Positions 59,686-64,000 of a stretch of 64,000 bases of DNA are shown here, piece after piece; the first letter of the stretch is position 1, and each line of letters opens with the position of its first letter. The position numbers and the translations under genes are program-made. This stretch comes from Helicobacter sp. 11S03491-1 (lineage in GTDB: Bacteria; Campylobacterota; Campylobacteria; Campylobacterales; Helicobacteraceae): contig NZ_MLAO01000008.1 in the NCBI RefSeq assembly GCF_002272835.1, positions 1-64,000 on the forward strand. Direction: 5' to 3'. The notes beneath the pieces were generated by a model. The model worked only from the letters and a program-made list of their open reading frames with translations. It was not told where the DNA came from and made no database searches.

Positions 59686-60200
59686 GTAAAGAAGAAATGT
59701 TATTGAATGAAGAAATTGATTTTGCAGAAGTGAGGTGTATAGGAGATGATGGAGAGGTTTTTGGTGTTATTTCCTCTTCTGAAGCACAAAAAATTGCTAA
59801 TTCCAGGGGATTAGATTTGGTATTGATTTCTCCAAATGCAACCCCGCCTGTATGTAAAGTAATGGATTATGGAAAATATCGTTATCAAGCAGAAAAGAAG
59901 CTTAAAGAAGCTAAGAAAAAACAAAAACAAATTGATATAAAAGAAATTAAATTATCAACCCAAATTGCTCAAAATGATATTAATTATAAAGTCAAACATG
60001 CTAGAGAATTTATTGAAGCAGGGAAACATGTGAAATTCAAAGTAGTCCTTAAAGGACGTGAAAATAGTGATCCTAAGGCAGGTTTAGGTATTTTGGAACG
60101 CGTGTGTGAAATGATGGAAGATATTTCTGCGCCTGAAAAAGAGCCAAAAACTGAGGGAAGATATGTCTCTTGGCTTTTTGTACCTAAAAAAAATAAATAA
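59682..60200 (+). CDS. infC: Translation initiation factor IF-3
   Basis: A 172-residue factor that binds the 30S subunit and checks the start codon. The N-terminal domain contains [13 protein letters not shown], the linker is Lys-rich ([12 protein letters not shown]), and the C-terminal domain has [18 protein letters not shown]. It begins with TTG overlapping the thrS stop. A rare start codon is usual for infC (often ATT) and allows IF-3 to limit its own translation. Confidence 0.95.
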   Translation: MSKEEMLLNEEIDFAEVRCIGDDGEVFGVISSSEAQKIANSRGLDLVLISPNATPPVCKVMDYGKYRYQAEKKLKEAKKKQKQIDIKEIKLSTQIAQNDINYKVKHAREFIEAGKHVKFKVVLKGRENSDPKAGLGILERVCEMMEDISAPEKEPKTEGRYVSWLFVPKKNK

Positions 60201-60229
60201 TTTACTTCATCTTATGAAAGGAGAAAACA

Positions 60230-60424
60230 ATGCCAAAAATGAAAACAAATCGTGGTGCAGCTAAGCGTTTTAAGATAAAAAAGAATCTTATTAAACGTGG
60301 AAGCGCTTTTAAAAGTCATATTTTGACCAAAAAAAGCCCTCAACGCAAAGCAAATCTGAATGCACCTCACTATGTTCATAGTGCAAATATTGATTCTGTA
60401 AAAAATATGCTTTGCAAAGCATAA
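60230..60424 (+). CDS. rpmI: Ribosomal protein L35
   Basis: A 64-residue basic protein beginning [15 protein letters not shown], the L35 signature, with AAAGGAG before the ATG. It lies between infC and rplT. The 95 bases to rplT contain a small stem (CCTCT/AGAGG, about 60454-60470). Confidence 0.96.
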   Translation: MPKMKTNRGAAKRFKIKKNLIKRGSAFKSHILTKKSPQRKANLNAPHYVHSANIDSVKNMLCKA

Positions 60425-60519
60425 AATACACAATAAAGATAAGCGGCTCTCCTCTATGGTTAAGAGGGAAAGTTTAGTCATAAAAGACTACACCTATAAA
60501 ATTAGGTTAAGGAGAAAAA

Positions 60520-60870
60520 ATGAGAGTAAAAACAGGTGTTGTTAGAAGAAGAAGACACAAAAAGATACTAAAACTTGCCAGAGGTTTTTATAGCGGCAGG
60601 AGAAAGCATTTTCGAAAAGCAAAAGAGCAGCTTGAAAGAAGCATGTATTATGCCTTCCGTGATAGAAAACAAAAAAAACGAGATTTTAGAAGTTTGTGGA
60701 TTATCAGAATTAATGCTGCATGTAGAATCAACAATATTAGTTATTCGAAATTTATGCATGCTTTAAAATTATCAAATATTGATTTGGACAGAAAAATTCT
60801 TGCCGATATGGCGATGAATGAACCTGCTGCATTTGCAAAGGTTGTCCAAACTGCCATTAAATCCCTTTAA
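60520..60870 (+). CDS. rplT: Ribosomal protein L20
   Basis: A 116-residue, very basic 23S-binding protein beginning [18 protein letters not shown] with the L20 signature [18 protein letters not shown]. In E. coli L20 represses its own operon through an mRNA structure; the stem upstream could serve that here, which is inference. Last gene of the operon, followed by a terminator. Confidence 0.97.
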   Translation: MRVKTGVVRRRRHKKILKLARGFYSGRRKHFRKAKEQLERSMYYAFRDRKQKKRDFRSLWIIRINAACRINNISYSKFMHALKLSNIDLDRKILADMAMNEPAAFAKVVQTAIKSL

Positions 60871-60885
60871 GGCTTTGTGTCTGGT

Positions 60886-60930
60886 TGCCAACACTAATAA
60901 TTTTTGGTTGTTGGCAGCTTTTATCTTTTA
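60886..60930 (+). terminator. Rho-independent terminator after rplT
   Basis: Arms TGCCAACA (60886-60893) and TGTTGGCA (60909-60916) with a 15-base loop are followed by GCTTTTATCTTTT. Confidence 0.75.
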
Positions 60931-61344
60931 AATATATGAATTTTTAAAAAACCATATAACCATCTTGTATAGTTTGTCGATTTTTGGAAATTTCTCATAG
61001 TGTTATGGATATTTCAAAAAAAGATAAAAAATAGATTTTGTGAAAAACCACAAAGAATAAAATATAAACATAATCCAAATCGATCTTGCTGATAGATTAG
61101 GTTTTGAGAGGTTGTCGTATCTCCAAACAAAAACCCCATATGCCTATGCCCTAAGAAAGTTAAGTTAGCAAATCCATCAGATATTGATATATTTCTTAAT
61201 CCTCTTAAATTTAATTTATTTCTTTCAACTTTAATTCAAAATAAAATTATTTTTATATCTTTTTTAGAAAAATAAACTCAAAATCTCCGGATAGAAGTTA
61301 TTGATCCTAAATAGATTAAAAGTTATTGAATCAGTTGATATATT
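60931..61344. other. Non-coding spacer
   Basis: About 410 AT-rich bases without a readable gene, RNA gene or repeat that I can recognise. Confidence 0.4.
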
Positions 61345-61383
61345 AAATTAACATATAAGAAAATTTTTCTTATATGTTAATTT
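61345..61383 (-). terminator. Perfect inverted repeat closing the DUF4149 gene
   Basis: Exact 19-base arms, beginning AAATTAACATATAAGAAAA, around one central T, starting one base after the minus-strand stop. Its AT-rich outer arm gives a T-run on the minus strand. It has the same build (long arms, one-base centre, directly at the stop) as the palindrome at 18085-18121, but a different sequence. Confidence 0.6.
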
Positions 61384-61384
61384 T

Positions 61385-61933
61385 TCAAGAAGTTTTTTTA
61401 CGAGACGTCTTGGTTGTGGATTTGGCAATTTGATGAATAGGCTTGGCTGATAAAAGAATAATTCTCCAAAAAAATGAAATACTCAAGGTGGTAAGTAGGA
61501 TTTTAAATATAAATTCACTTTGAGTGTGCATACTCTCAAATTCAGGCGTTGCTGTATAGGCAGCCCCCATACTTTGTGCTTCGATAATATGAGGAGTATA
61601 ATAGAGAGTAAAAATAAAAATAAGCAAAATACTCAAAGTATTTATTCCCAATAAAATGATTGATGGCTTAAAAGAAGCCTTAAAAGATAAAAGTTCATAA
61701 ATGATGATAATAATAGCCGTAAAATTGAGCAAATAGTTCAGTTTGACAAAAATCTGTGTCATTAGGATTCCTGAATCATATTGAGTGATACCCAAATCAG
61801 GCAAAAAAGAATAAGCATTGAAAATCATTGGGGCAACAAAAGCTCCACAAGCAATCATTGCGCCAATGCTTAAACCAACTAACCAAAGATAAAGAGCATT
61901 TATTGTGTGGATAAGTGGGGCTATTTTATTCAT
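61385..61933 (-). CDS. DUF4149-type membrane protein
   Basis: A 182-residue protein with four hydrophobic helices (about 13-35, 62-82, 90-112 and 143-162) and a basic Ser/Thr/Lys-rich C-terminus (KSTTKTSRKKTS). The loop between helices 3 and 4 contains an F-x-S-M-H motif (PEFESMHTQSE), as in DUF4149/TMEM205-type proteins. No function is known to me. It is divergent from yaaA. Confidence 0.72.
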   Translation of the reverse strand: MNKIAPLIHTINALYLWLVGLSIGAMIACGAFVAPMIFNAYSFLPDLGITQYDSGILMTQIFVKLNYLLNFTAIIIIIYELLSFKASFKPSIILLGINTLSILLIFIFTLYYTPHIIEAQSMGAAYTATPEFESMHTQSEFIFKILLTTLSISFFWRIILLSAKPIHQIAKSTTKTSRKKTS

Positions 61934-61980
61934 TAATTCTCCTGTAAAAATAAGTATAATAATACCAAAAGGAGCATAAA

Positions 61981-62724
61981 TTGAAGATATTATTTAGTCC
62001 AAGTGAAGGAAAAAAATTTACCCAAATTATTTCAGAAAAAGATGATTTTAGTTTTTTAAATCAATTAATAGGTAATTATAGTATTTTATCAGAAAATATA
62101 GCTCGATACATAGATATTTTTAAAAAAGAAGATACCCTTGTGTGCAAGCTTTTTGGAATAAAAAATCTTAGTTCAAAATCCGTATTAGATGAAATATCTT
62201 TGTGTTCAAATATTGCAAAATCAAGCAAAATTCAAGCAATTAAATTATATCAAGGAGTAGCTTATAAAGCTTTAGATTTTGATAGGCTTCCATTGCAGGC
62301 ACAGCATTATATTTTAGAAAATGTGATGATTTGCAGTAACTTATTTGGGATTGTGCGTTCAAGTGATTTTTTACCATTTTATAAATACAATCAAAATTTT
62401 AAATATGAAGATTTTGGATTGTATAAACTTTATAAAAAACTTGCTGATGATTTTAATAATTATTTAAAAAATGAAGAAATACTTGATTTAAGGGCAGAAA
62501 TTTATATAAAAGCTTATCAAATAAAAAATAAACATACACGCATAGAGTTTTTACATAAAGGCAAAAAAATCAGTCATTATGCCAAATATTATCGCGGTAT
62601 TTATTTGAGAGAATTGAGTCAAGCTCAGGATAAGGAACTAGAAAGGCTTGAGATCAAAGGATTGGAATTAATAGATAAAAAATATGATAAAAATATCATG
62701 ATTTTGACTTATGAGATAGATTAA
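61981..62724 (+). CDS. yaaA: YaaA-family peroxide stress protein
   Basis: A 247-residue DUF328/YaaA protein. It begins with KILFSPSEGKKF, has IKLYQGVAYKALDFD (about 83-97), and ends with the basic helix-hairpin region GKKISHYAKYYRGIYLREL. E. coli YaaA lowers free intracellular iron under peroxide stress. It starts with TTG behind AAAGGAG. A single gene, 74 bases before the carboxylase gene. Confidence 0.87.
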   Translation: MKILFSPSEGKKFTQIISEKDDFSFLNQLIGNYSILSENIARYIDIFKKEDTLVCKLFGIKNLSSKSVLDEISLCSNIAKSSKIQAIKLYQGVAYKALDFDRLPLQAQHYILENVMICSNLFGIVRSSDFLPFYKYNQNFKYEDFGLYKLYKKLADDFNNYLKNEEILDLRAEIYIKAYQIKNKHTRIEFLHKGKKISHYAKYYRGIYLRELSQAQDKELERLEIKGLELIDKKYDKNIMILTYEID

Positions 62725-62798
62725 AAATTATTATTGTATGATAAATCCTTATGAATAAATTATAAGCTAAATAAATACCTTCAAAGGGAGATAAAACA

Positions 62799-64000
62799 AT
62801 GATAAAAATCACAGAAAATAGTTTGCGTGATGGACATCAATCATTGTTAGCAACACGAATGCGTACACAGGATTTATTAGATGCGGCAAAAATATTTGAG
62901 GAAATTGGATTTTATAGTGTAGAAGTATGGGGAGGGGCTACTTATGACACTTGTTTGCGATATCTAAAAGAAGATCCTTTTGAGAGATTGGCATTGCTTA
63001 AAGAGATTTTCAAAACTACTCCATTACAGATGCTTTTGAGAGGTCAAAATTTAGTTGGTTATCGACACTATTCAGATGACGTGGTTAGAGAATTTATTGC
63101 CCTTAGCGCAAAAGCCGGGGTAGATATTTTTAGAGTTTTTGATGCCCTCAATGATGGGAGAAATTTAAAAACTTCTATAGAAGCAGTAAAAAAACAGGGT
63201 AAGCATGTCCAAGGGGCTATTTGCTATAGTGTTTCTCCCGTCCATACTATTTCATCTTTTGTCCAATATGCTAAAGAACTTCTCCGGATGGGATGTGATT
63301 GTTTGGCAATTAAAGATATGGCAGGTTTAATTACTCCATTTAAGGCTTTTGAATTGGTAAAAGCCTTGAAAGAAGAAGTAGGAGTTATGCTGAGTTTCCA
63401 TGCCCATTCAACCGCCGGGTTTGCTTTTGGCTCTCATTTGAAAGCGCTTGAAGCAGGAGTAGATATTCTGGATTTATCCAATGCAGCATTGGCTGAGGGA
63501 ACAAGTCATCCTTGCACGCAATCGATGGTAGCTGCGCTTGAGGGAACACAATATGATAGCAAGCTTGATTTGACCAAAATGGAGTTAGCAAGTGAAATTT
63601 TGAGAAAAAACAGACATAAATATAAGAAATTTGAATCTGTTTATAGTCAGATTGATACACGTGTATTGGTCAATCAAATACCCGGAGGGATGATTTCTAA
63701 TCTTGCCAATCAGCTTAAAGAACAAAATGCTTTAGACAAAATGGATGGGGTTTTGGCAGAAATACCTGATGTAAGAAAAGATTTTGGTTACCCTCCTTTA
63801 GTAACGCCAACCAGTCAAATTGTCGGGACACAAGCAGTTTTGAATATACTCCAAGGCAAAAGATACCGGACTCTCACCAAAGAATCCAAAAACCTTATTA
63901 GGGGTCTTTATGGCAAGACTCCCGGGGTTATTTCTGAAGAATTGAAAGAAAAAATTCTCAAACAAGGAGAACAAATTTTTACAGGTCGTCCTGCAGATTT
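62799..64000 (+). CDS. pycB: Pyruvate carboxylase subunit B / oxaloacetate decarboxylase alpha (5' part)
   Basis: The first 400 codons of a carboxyltransferase; the gene runs off the right end. The sequence starts MIKITENSLRDGHQSLLATR with the metal and substrate motif, FRVFDALND near residue 110, AIKDMAGLITP with the biotin-dependent Lys region, and FHAHSTAGFA as the His-x-His metal pair. In Campylobacter this subunit (PycB) works with a biotin carboxylase PycA to make oxaloacetate; sodium-pump OadA proteins look the same at this level, so both names remain possible. The biotinyl domain lies beyond the window. AAAGGGAG precedes the ATG. BioV in the same window fits the need for biotin. Confidence 0.88.
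   Translation, partial: MIKITENSLRDGHQSLLATRMRTQDLLDAAKIFEEIGFYSVEVWGGATYDTCLRYLKEDPFERLALLKEIFKTTPLQMLLRGQNLVGYRHYSDDVVREFIALSAKAGVDIFRVFDALNDGRNLKTSIEAVKKQGKHVQGAICYSVSPVHTISSFVQYAKELLRMGCDCLAIKDMAGLITPFKAFELVKALKEEVGVMLSFHAHSTAGFAFGSHLKALEAGVDILDLSNAALAEGTSHPCTQSMVAALEGTQYDSKLDLTKMELASEILRKNRHKYKKFESVYSQIDTRVLVNQIPGGMISNLANQLKEQNALDKMDGVLAEIPDVRKDFGYPPLVTPTSQIVGTQAVLNILQGKRYRTLTKESKNLIRGLYGKTPGVISEELKEKILKQGEQIFTGRPAD

Overview
The window is AT-rich DNA from an epsilonproteobacterium (Campylobacterota), almost certainly a Helicobacter species other than H. pylori. Several blocks match the H. pylori gene order as I remember it: tgt / COG3400-type gene / aroB / mscS-like / mtaB / ftsH-like / bioV; csrA-ispE-smpB-exbBD-rpmH-rnpA-yidD-yidC-jag-mnmE; dgkA-gyrA-hypothetical-flgR; thrS-infC-rpmI-rplT; gap-pgk-corA. 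BioV is known only from Helicobacter. Genes not in those H. pylori blocks, such as pgi inside the gap-pgk run and a PycB/OadA-type carboxylase, and a type II-C-like CRISPR locus, argue against H. pylori itself. I cannot fix the species from sequence alone.

Layout. 1-6.3 kb: tail of an unknown gene, then on the minus strand a PilJ-type membrane sensor behind a Crp/Fnr regulator, acnB and tgt. 6.4-13.9 kb: a tightly overlapping plus-strand operon ending in a protease-dead FtsH-like AAA protein and the biotin gene bioV. 13.9-17.8 kb: a metal-uptake island (TonB-dependent receptor, DUF4198 protein, PepSY protein) with a perfect Fur-like palindrome. 18.1-25.7 kb: clpB, then ctpA-purC-purS-purQ-SH3 protein-plsC. 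25.8-27.8 kb: tRNA-Ala followed by a decayed restriction-modification system. 27.8-34.4 kb: a phosphoethanolamine transferase, a TtcA-like protein, an MFS transporter, rdgB and a two-gene PAS plus chemoreceptor taxis system. 34.5-43.5 kb: a long housekeeping operon from truB through mnmE to a PLP-dependent deaminase-like gene. 43.6-49.0 kb: a minus-strand glycolysis and ion-transport run (gap, pgi, pgk, corA, terC). 49.1-51.7 kb: hup, tRNA-Arg, a tracrRNA gene, a nine-repeat CRISPR array and a non-coding stretch. 51.7-57.7 kb: dgkA, gyrA and flgR. 57.8-60.9 kb: thrS-infC-rpmI-rplT. 61.3-64 kb: a DUF4149 protein, yaaA and the start of pycB/oadA.

The most notable element is the CRISPR locus at about 50.0-50.7 kb. 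It has 36-nt type II-C-like repeats with 29-30 nt spacers, and a tracrRNA with a 22-nt perfect anti-repeat and a Campylobacter-like GTTACAA hairpin. Each repeat carries its own extended -10 promoter motif. No cas9, cas1 or cas2 lies in the window. The side where the Campylobacter order would place them holds about 0.95 kb of unreadable sequence, so the locus is either orphaned or served in trans.
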